A stretch of DNA of 64,000 nucleotides, taken from Holophagaceae bacterium (GTDB lineage: Bacteria; Acidobacteriota; Holophagae; Holophagales; Holophagaceae). Made by a program: the position numbers and the translations under genes. The stretch spans positions 1,302,001 through 1,366,000 of the forward strand of contig JADKKO010000004.1 of NCBI GenBank assembly GCA_016720465.1, given 5' to 3'. The notes under the pieces are model-generated. The model made no database searches, was not told the origin of the DNA, and saw nothing but the letters and a program-made list of their open reading frames with translations. Positions 19,341 through 27,308 of the stretch are shown piece by piece (within the stretch, counting starts at the first letter, position 1; every line of letters begins with the position of its first letter).

Positions 19341-19455
19341 CAGGAAAGAGATTTCGCGGCCCTTCCTTCACCCCTTTTCGGCATCAGCATAGTTAATACG
19401 CGGGACATGGCGACTATTCGCGGCCCTTCGCGGGATGCTTTTTCCAGCTAAGGCA

Positions 19456-20874
19456 TCACACTCTGTCCGCCACATCCTGGAGCTGCGCCCAAAGAGCTTC
19501 CACGTCATGCCGCTCGGTGCCCTCGGCGCCGATGCTGACGCGGATCATCTTCTTGCCCTTCAGGACCGAGGGGGTGAGATAGGCGCGGCCGCCCTGGTTG
19601 ATGGCGTCGGCGATGGCCATGTTGTGGGCCCGGATCAATGCTTCGTCCTTCATGCCCTTGGGCACGTGGCGGATGCACAGGGTCTGCAGGGGCACCGGGG
19701 CCAATCGCTCCCAGTCCGGGGCTTCATCCACCCGATCCTTCAGCCACCCCGCGTTGGCGATGTCCCGGCGGAGCCTGGCCTGCAAGCCTTCCACGCCCTG
19801 GTCCCTCAGGACGAACCAGAGCTTGAGCGAGCGGAAGCGGCGGCCCAGCGGGATGCCCCAGTCGCGGAAATTCTTCACTTCGTCATCCTGCGCGGTGCGG
19901 AGATAGCTGGGATTGGTGCCCATGACGCGGATCAGGTGCTGGGGATCCTTTGCATAATATGCAGACAAGTCGAAGCCCGTGCCCAGCCACTTGTGGGGGT
20001 TCAGCACGATGGAATCGGCGGCTTCGACGCCCTCCCACATCCAGCGGCACTCCGGCAGGATCATGGCGCTGCCCGCCATGGCTGCGTCCACATGGAGCCA
20101 AAGCCGGTACTTTTGCGCGATGTCCGCGAGCTGCCGCAGGGGGTCCACAGCGGTGGTGGCGGTGGTGCCGACGCAGGCCACGAGCGCGCAGGGCCGCTTG
20201 CCCATGGCGACGTCCTCCTGGATGGCCTTGAGCAGGGAATCCACCCGCAGAGCGTGGTCCTTGTCCGTTTCGATGAGGCGGAGATTGGCTTTTCCGAACC
20301 CCGCCAACAACGAGGCCTTCTCGATGGAGCTGTGGCTCTGGTCCGAGGCGTAGACCACCAGCTTCGACGCGCCGCCCTGCAAGCCATTGCGGACCTGGCC
20401 GAAATTGCTGGTCTTCTCCCGGGCGCAGATCAGCGCGCAGAGCGTGGCGGTGCTGGCGGTGTCGTGGATGACGCCGGTGAAGGCCTCGCTGAGGCCAAGC
20501 ATCTGGCGCAGCCAATCCATGACGACCTCTTCGACTTCCGTGGCGGCGGGGCTGGTCTGCCAGCTCATGCCCTGCACGCCGAGGCCCGAGGCCACGATGT
20601 CCGCCAGGATCGAGGCGTAGCTTGTGTTGCTGGGGAAGTACGCGAAGAAGCCTGGATGGTTCCAGTGGGTGATGCCCGGCAGGACCGTGGCATCCAGATC
20701 CTGCAGAATGCCGCCCAGGCCCTCTCCGCGCAGCGGCGGCGATTTGGGCAGTTTGGCGCGGATCTCGCCAGGCTGGGCGGGGCTCATCACCGGAAACAAA
20801 GGCAGGCTGGCGCGATAGTCCGCCACCCAGTCAATGAATCGATGGCCCAGGCTCCGGAATTCGTCGTTGTTCAT
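19456..20874 (-). CDS. Group II PLP-dependent amino acid decarboxylase
   Basis: A 472-residue enzyme of the aromatic-L-amino-acid / glutamate decarboxylase group II. The pattern 'ITHWNHPGFFAYFPSNTSYASILAD' near residue 70 is typical of aromatic amino acid decarboxylases. The PLP lysine is K295 in 'LNPHKWLGTGFD', and 'HVDAAMAGSA' holds the Asp that contacts the pyridine nitrogen. It would release CO2 from tyrosine, tryptophan, phenylalanine or DOPA to give an amine. The exact substrate is not determined. It stands alone between two repeat-filled gaps. Confidence 0.88.
   Translation of the reverse strand: MNNDEFRSLGHRFIDWVADYRASLPLFPVMSPAQPGEIRAKLPKSPPLRGEGLGGILQDLDATVLPGITHWNHPGFFAYFPSNTSYASILADIVASGLGVQGMSWQTSPAATEVEEVVMDWLRQMLGLSEAFTGVIHDTASTATLCALICAREKTSNFGQVRNGLQGGASKLVVYASDQSHSSIEKASLLAGFGKANLRLIETDKDHALRVDSLLKAIQEDVAMGKRPCALVACVGTTATTAVDPLRQLADIAQKYRLWLHVDAAMAGSAMILPECRWMWEGVEAADSIVLNPHKWLGTGFDLSAYYAKDPQHLIRVMGTNPSYLRTAQDDEVKNFRDWGIPLGRRFRSLKLWFVLRDQGVEGLQARLRRDIANAGWLKDRVDEAPDWERLAPVPLQTLCIRHVPKGMKDEALIRAHNMAIADAINQGGRAYLTPSVLKGKKMIRVSIGAEGTERHDVEALWAQLQDVADRV
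19951..19963 (+). repeat. TGCATAATATGCA motif, copy 3
   Basis: Exact 13-bp motif inside the decarboxylase gene, read on the minus strand as Ser-Ala-Tyr-Tyr-Ala with TCT GCA TAT TAT GCA codons. This is an AT-rich run in a GC-rich gene. Confidence 0.5.
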
Positions 20875-20887
20875 GGTTTCCCATTAT

Positions 20888-21070
20888 CTATCGAAATAAA
20901 AGGAACCGCGAAAAACGCGAAAGTACGCGAAAAAACCTTGGTGCGGCAGTTGCCAAATGTTTATCAAGGAAATGTCCGCGCCCTGATAACCAGGGACAAG
21001 GATTTCGCACGATCCAAACCCGGAAACATTCGCGCATCATTTCGCGTGAATTCGCGCCTTTCGCGGTTCT
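20888..21070. repeat. Imperfect palindrome built from CGCGAA units
   Basis: The left arm (about 20890-20932) is made of GGAACCGCGAAAAACGCGAA-type units. The right arm (about 21040-21072) is made of their complements (TTCGCG units ending CGCGGTTC). Between them lie about 110 non-coding bases. It fills the gap between the decarboxylase and the acyltransferase genes and abuts the latter's stop codon. It could fold into a long hairpin and may double as a terminator. Confidence 0.6.
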
Positions 21071-21075
21071 TGTTT

Positions 21076-22302
21076 TTATTTGAACGGATTCCGCTCGGGC
21101 GCCGTATCGGGTTCGGGCATGAAATTCAAGAAACCCCTCACCACCGCATTCATGGCGGGGATGCGGTGGCGCACATAGCAGCGCAGGGGGACGGGCTGGG
21201 CGCCGAGCTGGGCCTTGGGCTGCAGGGCGGTGCGGCCCAGGGAGAGCCACCGGGCCTTCATCCCGATGGCATCTTCGATGGTGCATTGCAACAGGCGGAG
21301 GTAGATGGGGGTCCCCTGTGCCGCGGCCTCCTTGTCGAAGCCGATGTAGTAGCCTACAGCGCCATCCTGATCCTTCAGCGTCGTGATGAAACCCACCGGC
21401 TCGCCGCCGAGGCCGCGGGCGATGCGGGTGCGGAATCCAGCGCCGAAGGTTTCCGCCAGGGCCGGGATGAAGTCCGGATTCAACGAGATGAGCCGCAATT
21501 TCTGCTGGTCGTGGACCTGGTGGTAGAGCCCGTGGATGAGGTCCCGGTGGGCCTTCACGCCCTCCGCATCAAGGACTTCCAGGGTGCAACCGGCCTCGCT
21601 GAAATCCTTCATCACCTTCTTGGCGGCATTGCGGTAGCCGCTGCGCAGATCCTTCAGATAGTCCTCGAAAGAACCCCATTTGGGGTCCACATGGAACACC
21701 ATGTTGGGTTCCGTTTCCAAGGGGCGGTAATTGAATCGCGAGAGCGGGCCTGCGCTGGCAGCCACCTCGCCGTCCAGGTCCTTGATCATGACCAGGCCGG
21801 TATCTCCGAAGAGCTTGTCCGCGCGGCGGATGCGGTAGAGGGCTTCGGCAACCGCGGGCCAGACCTCCGAAGGGTCGGCCTCCTTCGCGGAGGCCACGCC
21901 GTGGAAGCCCCAGGACAGCAGGTTTCCGCAGACGAGGATGCGCTCCTTCACCCTCGCCAGGGAGGCCCGGGCGGCTTTCTGGATATCCGGCCGCGGCACC
22001 GCGTCGCCCCGCACTTCGACCGCCTGGGCCACCACCGCCGCCAGCGGTTTTCCGTCCTTGTAGATCAGCGCGTAGTGCATGCGGAGGTTGGCCGGGGCGT
22101 TGGCTTCCAGCACCTCCAGGTATTTGCGGCTGAAATAGACGGATTCATCCGCCGTCAGGCGATCCCAGTGGTCTGGCCTCAGCATGGCCACGCTGTCGAA
22201 GAGCGCGAACTGGAAGCCTGACGGGCGGTGGCGTTCTTGATGGTTTGAAACAGATTCCTTCACGCGGCGCACGGTCTTCTTCACCCGGTCGAGCACAGGC
22301 AT
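21076..22302 (-). CDS. GNAT-fold FemAB-like acyltransferase
   Basis: A 408-residue protein of the 'peptidogalycan biosynthesis' / FemAB-like group. It shows an N-terminal half with 'YFSRKYLEVLEANAP', and a C-terminal GNAT domain with 'GFITTLKDQDGAVGYYIGFDKEA' and 'YLRLLQCTIEDAI..KARWLSLGRTA'. Proteins of this group are predicted to transfer amino acids or acyl groups, but the substrate is unknown. The frame is open 23 codons further upstream, but the ATG at 22302 has GGAG nine bases before it and begins a basic helix, so I use it. The stop is just past the CGCGAA palindrome. Confidence 0.7.
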   Translation of the reverse strand: MPVLDRVKKTVRRVKESVSNHQERHRPSGFQFALFDSVAMLRPDHWDRLTADESVYFSRKYLEVLEANAPANLRMHYALIYKDGKPLAAVVAQAVEVRGDAVPRPDIQKAARASLARVKERILVCGNLLSWGFHGVASAKEADPSEVWPAVAEALYRIRRADKLFGDTGLVMIKDLDGEVAASAGPLSRFNYRPLETEPNMVFHVDPKWGSFEDYLKDLRSGYRNAAKKVMKDFSEAGCTLEVLDAEGVKAHRDLIHGLYHQVHDQQKLRLISLNPDFIPALAETFGAGFRTRIARGLGGEPVGFITTLKDQDGAVGYYIGFDKEAAAQGTPIYLRLLQCTIEDAIGMKARWLSLGRTALQPKAQLGAQPVPLRCYVRHRIPAMNAVVRGFLNFMPEPDTAPERNPFK

Positions 22303-22491
22303 GGAGGCTCCGAAAACTCCCAGTGTAGGGCCTGTGGATGATGCGGTGAATCCCGGCGGGCGATGCGTCAAGGTCCAGGGCCTCGAGGATTGCGGATGGG
22401 GCGGAACCGCTTTCCTGCATCAAGGGATTCCGCCCCGCGCCCCACCGGACATCCGGAGTTTTTTGACGATGACCCGGCCGGTCGATCGGCC

Positions 22492-23844
22492 TCACTGAAG
22501 GCGGAAGACGATGCTCAATTTGAAACGGGCCTTCGCGGCCTGGCCATCCACCTTGACGGGCTTGAATCGCCATTCCTTCGCATACTCGGCCGCGCTCGAT
22601 CGCAATGCCTCGGGGCCTTCCACGGCCTCTGCCGATTCCGGAATGCCATCCTTGCCGATGAGGAGGGAGACCACCACCTTGCCCTGGATGCCCTGTTTCT
22701 TGGCTTCGGCGGGGTACGCCAGCGTCTCGGGGCGGTGGAGGATCTTGACTTGGGCGAACTCCATGTTGGCGATGCCATCCTTGTCGATTTTGGGTTTGGA
22801 GGCAGCGCTAGGCGCTTTGCGCGGAGCTTTGGCGGTTTTGCTGGATTCCTGTTGGACGGCGAAGGTGGCGGCGCCGAGGAAGGTGGCCCCCACGAGCAGC
22901 AGGGCCAAGCCGCGGAGAGACGGCAGAGGCACATCCTGGGGGCGCATGAGACGGAAGATTCGGTGCATAAGAGGTCCTTTGGCGGCTGCGAGAGCCGGTT
23001 CTGGTTCGGGATAGGGGGTCTGCCGGAGGCGCTCGAGGGCGGAAAGCCCTTCGGCCAGGATCATGGGATCGCCGCAAAGGGTGGCCGCTACGTCATCGCA
23101 GCAGTGCTCCCGCAATTCCCGGATCTGGCGGGAGAGCCACCAGGCGGCAGGGTGGAAGAAAAGGAAGGACTCCGCCAAGGTCTGGAGGAGGTTGATCAAA
23201 TAGTCCCCGCGATGGATGTGCGCCAGCTCATGGGCCAGCACAGCCTCCAGGGCTTCGGGGGAAAGATGCAGCAGGGCGGAACTCGGCACCAGGATGATGG
23301 GCCTCAACCATCCGATCACCAGGGGCGTTTCAGCCCGCAGGCTCGTCAAAATGCGGACGGTGCGGGAGAGCTTCAGTGATTGGGCCAGACGCCCGCACGT
23401 GGTGGCCAGAGCCTCGGGGGCCGGACTCGCCTGGGCCAAATAGGTCCGCTCGAGCCACAGCATGCCGCCACCGAAGCGGAGGAGCATGGCCGCAGCCCCC
23501 GCGCACCAGGCCAGAGCGAGCCAGGGGGCGGATGTCCGGACGGCATTCAGGAATGCCACCCCACCGCCCCTAATAGTCAAGGACGGAAGGATCGCACCGC
23601 CATCCACGAGCGCGCCCTGGACGGTTTGATGGACGCCCCATAGCCAGCCGAAGGTTGCCATGGGCAGGATCGCCATGGCGAGGAAGCAGAGGCAAGCCCA
23701 GAGGTAGCGGCTCTGCGCGCTGCGATGGCGGAGGCAGAAGAGGCCCACCCACGCCACCAGGCCCACGAGGGCCAATTCCCAAAAAGCGTGGAAGACCGCG
23801 AGGCCCAGGCGCTGAAGCATGAGATTCGAGAGCAATCCGCTCAT
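22492..23844 (-). CDS. M56 (BlaR1-like) peptidase with C-terminal TonB domain
   Basis: A 450-residue membrane protein. Several transmembrane helices flank the zinc protease motif 'HELAH' (Glu206), typical of BlaR1/MecR1 M56 sensors. After a fourth helix and a Lys/Ala/Pro-rich stretch, the C-terminus is a TonB-like energy-transducer domain ('YPAEAKKQGIQGKVVVSLLIG' to 'EWRFKPVKV'). This replaces the penicillin-binding sensor domain of true BlaR1. It is translated just after the BlaI-type repressor (ATGA overlap at 23841) and probably controls that repressor by proteolysis. The ligand is unknown. The TonB fusion is common in Acidobacteriota and Bacteroidota. Confidence 0.88.
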   Translation of the reverse strand: MSGLLSNLMLQRLGLAVFHAFWELALVGLVAWVGLFCLRHRSAQSRYLWACLCFLAMAILPMATFGWLWGVHQTVQGALVDGGAILPSLTIRGGGVAFLNAVRTSAPWLALAWCAGAAAMLLRFGGGMLWLERTYLAQASPAPEALATTCGRLAQSLKLSRTVRILTSLRAETPLVIGWLRPIILVPSSALLHLSPEALEAVLAHELAHIHRGDYLINLLQTLAESFLFFHPAAWWLSRQIRELREHCCDDVAATLCGDPMILAEGLSALERLRQTPYPEPEPALAAAKGPLMHRIFRLMRPQDVPLPSLRGLALLLVGATFLGAATFAVQQESSKTAKAPRKAPSAASKPKIDKDGIANMEFAQVKILHRPETLAYPAEAKKQGIQGKVVVSLLIGKDGIPESAEAVEGPEALRSSAAEYAKEWRFKPVKVDGQAAKARFKLSIVFRLQ

Positions 23845-24227
23845 GACCGCTCCTTCTTCAAACGCTTCAGGAAAGCCTGGATTTCGTCCAGTTCACGCTC
23901 ATCGGCTTTCGTCGACGAGATCGCGCGCATCACGAGCGATGCGGCGCTTCCATCGAAAGCCTTGTCCATCAGTTCCTTCAAGAGGAAGGACTGGGTGCGT
24001 TCTTCCTCCTGGGCGGCCTGGTAGATATGGGTCCGCGCGGACTCATCCCTCACCACCAGGCCTTTCACCGCCATGATCTGCATGAGCTTCATGACGGTGG
24101 TGTAACCCATGTCCCGGTCCTTCGAAAGTTCGGTGAGCACGTCCCGGACTGTGGAGGGGCCACGCTTCCAGAGCACCCGCAGGATGGCGAGCTCACCATC
24201 GGACGGACGGATCGGAGCGTTGGACAC
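23841..24227 (-). CDS. BlaI/MecI-family transcriptional repressor
   Basis: A 128-residue winged-helix repressor with the family pattern 'LAILRVLWKRGPSTVRDVLTEL', 'YTTVMKLMQIMAVKGLVVRDE', and a C-terminal dimerisation helix ('FLLKELMDKAFDGSAASLVMRAI'). I choose the GTG at 24227, which has AGGAG nine bases upstream and matches the family's length; the frame runs on to 24296 without a ribosome site. It likely represses its own operon with the M56 peptidase from the promoter at 24254-24281. The target beyond that is unknown. Confidence 0.88.
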   Translation of the reverse strand: MSNAPIRPSDGELAILRVLWKRGPSTVRDVLTELSKDRDMGYTTVMKLMQIMAVKGLVVRDESARTHIYQAAQEEERTQSFLLKELMDKAFDGSAASLVMRAISSTKADERELDEIQAFLKRLKKERS

Positions 24228-24253
24228 TAGGGTCTCCTGAGGAATCTGGGACC

Positions 24254-24281
24254 ATATTACGAACCCATTCGCAGATGTCAA
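24254..24281 (-). promoter_or_regulatory. Promoter of the BlaI-M56 operon with internal dyad
   Basis: On the minus strand, TTGACA (24276-24281) and TAATAT (24254-24259) are 16 bases apart, close to the sigma-70 consensus. The spacer contains the inverted repeat CGAA-N4-TTCG (24260-24271), a plausible operator for the repressor encoded just downstream. Confidence 0.65.
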
Positions 24282-24384
24282 CGAACCGCTTCGCATTTTT
24301 ACTTCGCCATGGCAAATGACCCTTTTAGGGTCATCGGGTCATCGCCGTGTCACGGCGTTTCAATACCCAGACGCATTCAAAGGA

Positions 24385-24745
24385 TTAAAAACAACCACAG
24401 ATTCACACAGATTCACTGGTGGCCAGTGCCGTCAACTTTAGAACCCTCCCCCTTTCCGATCCACATGGGCCCAGCGGTTTTCAGGGCGGCGGCGCTTCCA
24501 CACCAGTGGCCTGAGGCCGCCGCCGCCCTGAAAACCCGCGCGACGAAGCCGCGCGGCCCCGGCCAAGCCGTGACGGCCCATGCTCCATGCCACGCGCGAT
24601 CACCAGAGACGCCCCAAGAGCTTTTTAAATCTGTGGAATCTGCGGAATCTGTGGTTCCCAATTTTTTCAACGCAATTCGGTATCAGAACCTGAAATCGGA
24701 TTCGCGTTCATTCGCGTAATTTCGCGGTTCCAATTTTTTTTGAAC
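24385..24745. repeat. Palindromic intergenic element, sub-family A, copy 2
   Basis: The left side has CCACAGATTCACACAGATT and the right side AATCTGTGGAATCTGCGG-type units. It continues into GCAATTCGGTAT, similar to the inverted end of the sub-family B copies, and TTCGCG units. The core hairpin arms GGTTTTCAGGGCGGCGGC (24476-24493) and complement (24519-24536) are perfect. The 61-bp core (24476-24536) matches the reverse complement of the 19100-19160 core at 55 of 61 positions, although both flanks match in the direct orientation. Confidence 0.8.
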
Positions 24746-24759
24746 TGACCGCGCCCGCC

Positions 24760-26052
24760 CTACTCGTACCGTAGCGCTTCGATGGGATTCTGCCGGGCGG
24801 CCTTCACGGCGGGCCAGAGGCCGAAGACCAGGCCAACGGCGGTGCTGACGCCGAAGCCCAGCAGGACACTCCAGAACGGCGCGGCGGCGGGGAAGTCGAA
24901 GATCACCTTCACCAGCATGGGAATGCCCAGGCCAACCACGATTCCGATGGCGCCGCCGATGCCGGTGAGGCTCACGGCCTCCACCAGGAACTGCATGGCG
25001 ATGTCATTGCGGGTGGCGCCCAGGGCCTTCCGCACACCGATCTCGCGGGTGCGCTCGGTGACGGTCACCAGCATGATGTTCATCACGCCGACGCCGCCCA
25101 CCAGCAGGGCGATGCTGGCGATGAGGATCATGGCGCCCGCGATGCCCGACGTGATCTGGTTGAAGCTCTTCAACTGGGCTTCGCTGGTGAAGATGGCGAA
25201 ATCGTTGGGCTCGCTCGCTTTCAGGCCGCGGCGGGCGCGGAGGATGGCCACCTCCTGGTCGGTCATCTCCTGGATCTTGGTCGGGTCCTTGGGCACCGTG
25301 GCGATGTGGATGGTGTCCCCATGTCCGTTCTTCACCTGGGGCCACATGGAATCGAAGGTGCTGATGGGCATCAGCAGGATATTGTCCGCATCGCCGCCGA
25401 AGAGGCTCCCTTTCTTCTCCAGCAGGCCCACCACGCGGAAGGGGACGCCATTGATGAAGACTTCGCGGTTGATGGGGTCCTTCTTCTGGAATAGCGTTTC
25501 AGCGGTTTCAGGGCCGATGACGCAGGTCCGGCTGGCGTGGATCAGGTCGGCGTCCACCAGGAACCGCCCGTCCTGGACGAAGGAGTTGTTGCCAGGCGCA
25601 TAGTCGGGATTGGTGCCGCAGATGGTGGGTCCGTTGGCCTCCTTGCCCGATGCGTTCTTCACGGAGGCGGTCGCGATGCCGGGACCGAAAAGGTACCGCT
25701 CCTGGCTCACGGCCATGGCGAGGGTGCCCAGCCGTTTCAGGGCCTCCGCATCTTCGATGGTGAGATCCCTGCGTTTGCGCTGCTCCTCGGGGACCGGCCC
25801 GCCGCCGCCGAAGCGCGGCTCGTATTTCTGGAACTGGACGAGCGTGGTTCCGAAGGAAGAAAAACTCTCGGTCACCGCGTTGTTGAAGCCCACCACGAAG
25901 CTCACCATGGAGATGACCGTCGCCACTCCCGCCACGATTCCCAGCAGCGTCAGGAAGCTGCGCAGCTTCTGGGAAACCATGGACCGGAACGCGAACTTCA
26001 CGTTCTCCGGGCCGATGGAGCGAAGGGTTTTGGGTTTTATCCGCGAGGCCAT
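24760..26052 (-). CDS. MacB-like ABC transporter permease
   Basis: A 430-residue FtsX-type permease. An N-terminal transmembrane helix at about residues 30-55 ('KLRSFLTLLGIVAGVATVISMVSFV') is followed by a large periplasmic MacB-like domain, then three C-terminal helices with 'RTREIGVRKALGATRNDIAMQFLVEA', the conserved cytoplasmic coupling loop. It probably pairs with the similar permease encoded just upstream and the adaptor at 27309. The nucleotide-binding subunit is not encoded in this operon or window. Confidence 0.88.
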   Translation of the reverse strand: MASRIKPKTLRSIGPENVKFAFRSMVSQKLRSFLTLLGIVAGVATVISMVSFVVGFNNAVTESFSSFGTTLVQFQKYEPRFGGGGPVPEEQRKRRDLTIEDAEALKRLGTLAMAVSQERYLFGPGIATASVKNASGKEANGPTICGTNPDYAPGNNSFVQDGRFLVDADLIHASRTCVIGPETAETLFQKKDPINREVFINGVPFRVVGLLEKKGSLFGGDADNILLMPISTFDSMWPQVKNGHGDTIHIATVPKDPTKIQEMTDQEVAILRARRGLKASEPNDFAIFTSEAQLKSFNQITSGIAGAMILIASIALLVGGVGVMNIMLVTVTERTREIGVRKALGATRNDIAMQFLVEAVSLTGIGGAIGIVVGLGIPMLVKVIFDFPAAAPFWSVLLGFGVSTAVGLVFGLWPAVKAARQNPIEALRYE

Positions 26053-26070
26053 GGTGTCTGCTGTCTCCGT

Positions 26071-27297
26071 TCACTCAGCTCGAAGCGCGTCGATGACGGG
26101 CAGGTTGGAGGCCCGGTAGGCCGGGAGGAAGCCCGCAGCGATGCCCACCAGGGTCGAGAGTGTCACGCCCATCAGGACGATGCCCGCGGTGATTTCGGCG
26201 GGGAAGCCCGTGGCCAGCTTGACGAGCATGGCCGCGGCGGCCCCGAGCAGCACGCCGATGACGCCGCCGAAGGCCGAAAGCAGCGCGGCTTCCAGCAGGA
26301 ACTGGCGGCGGATGTCGCGCTTCCGGGCGCCCATCGCCAGCCGGACGCCGATTTCCTGGGTGCGCTCCACCACGCTCACCAGCATGATGTTCATGATCAC
26401 GATGCCGCCGACGCCCAGCGACACGCTGCTCACGAGCATCAGCAGGATGAACGCCACGCGGCTGATGGCTTTCCAGAGCTCCTGCAGGTTTTCCTGGGTC
26501 AGGATGCCGAAAGGATCCGGCGAGTTGTAGCTGGTGTGGCGCATGGCCCTGAAGGTGGCCCGCACCTCGTCGATGGATTCGTCGATGCCCGCGACGCCGC
26601 CCTGGGCCTTGATGTGCATCTCCAGGCTGTCCCGGGGTTTCATGTAGTTCTTCCGGTAGACCTGGATCGGTATGTAGATGCGCTGGTCCTGGTTGAAGCC
26701 GATGCTGCGGCCCTGCCGGGGCATGTGCCCGATGACCTGGAAGGGAAGGCCCTTGATCAGGATCGTGTGGCCGATGGGGTCCACGCCGGGAAACAGCTCG
26801 TCCCGGGTGTCGGCGCCGATGACGGCCACGTACTGGGCGGCGGTGTTCTCCGCTTCCGAGAAATAGCCGCCGGCCTCGTAGTCCAGGTTGAACAGGCGGC
26901 CGAAATTCGGCGTCGTCCCGATCACGCGGATGTCCGGCAGGCGCTTGTCGCCGCGGTTCACGGCCATGGCGCTGCCCGAGGCCGCGCTCACCTCGGCGGC
27001 GTGGCGGAGGGTCCCGCCGCTGATGCGCTCGTACTCCTGCCAGGTGATGGGCGGGCGCTTGATGGCCTGGATGAATTCCTCCCGGCTGCGGATGATGCCG
27101 AACTTCGTCACGATGTAGACATCCGGCGAAAGGACGATGATCTTGTCCTTCACGTAGGTGTTCAGCCCCGTGATGATCCCCACCACGGCCACGATGGTGC
27201 TGACGCCGATGATGATGCCCAGCAGCGTGAGGAAGCTGCGCAGCTTGTGGGCGCGGATGGCGCGGAGCGCCACGCGGATCAGTTCACGGGGGTTCAT
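26071..27297 (-). CDS. MacB-like ABC transporter permease
   Basis: A 408-residue permease of the same family as its neighbour. It has an N-terminal helix with 'KLRSFLTLLGIIIGVSTIVAVVGII', a periplasmic domain, and C-terminal helices with 'RTQEIGVRLAMGARKRDIRRQFLLEA'. The two permeases are clearly paralogous but diverged in the periplasmic region, which suggests a heterodimer. Genes are 11-18 bases apart in the order adaptor, this permease, second permease. Substrate unknown; the family exports macrolides, peptides, lipids or siderophores. Confidence 0.88.
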   Translation of the reverse strand: MNPRELIRVALRAIRAHKLRSFLTLLGIIIGVSTIVAVVGIITGLNTYVKDKIIVLSPDVYIVTKFGIIRSREEFIQAIKRPPITWQEYERISGGTLRHAAEVSAASGSAMAVNRGDKRLPDIRVIGTTPNFGRLFNLDYEAGGYFSEAENTAAQYVAVIGADTRDELFPGVDPIGHTILIKGLPFQVIGHMPRQGRSIGFNQDQRIYIPIQVYRKNYMKPRDSLEMHIKAQGGVAGIDESIDEVRATFRAMRHTSYNSPDPFGILTQENLQELWKAISRVAFILLMLVSSVSLGVGGIVIMNIMLVSVVERTQEIGVRLAMGARKRDIRRQFLLEAALLSAFGGVIGVLLGAAAAMLVKLATGFPAEITAGIVLMGVTLSTLVGIAAGFLPAYRASNLPVIDALRAE

Positions 27298-27308
27298 GCG
27301 GCGGAGCC

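Noticed and set aside
18538..19451. Short open frames in the gap between the tricorn-like gene and the decarboxylase
   Set aside because: They lie in repeated palindromic DNA with copies elsewhere, have no ribosome sites and are not preserved between copies.
19435..22221. A 928-codon plus-strand frame over the decarboxylase and acyltransferase genes
   Set aside because: It runs antisense to two convincing genes and through a palindromic intergenic element. The composition is shadow-like and no family is recognised.
22448..22491. Hairpins CCGGACATCCGG and GGCCGGTCGATCGGCC as terminators between the M56 and acyltransferase genes
   Set aside because: The T-run follows the first hairpin on the plus strand, whereas both genes are on the minus strand. 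The second hairpin has no U-tract on the relevant strand.
23841..24296. BlaI-type gene starting at 24296
   Set aside because: This would place the promoter boxes (24254-24281) inside the coding region and add 23 residues not found in the family. The GTG at 24227 has a proper ribosome site.
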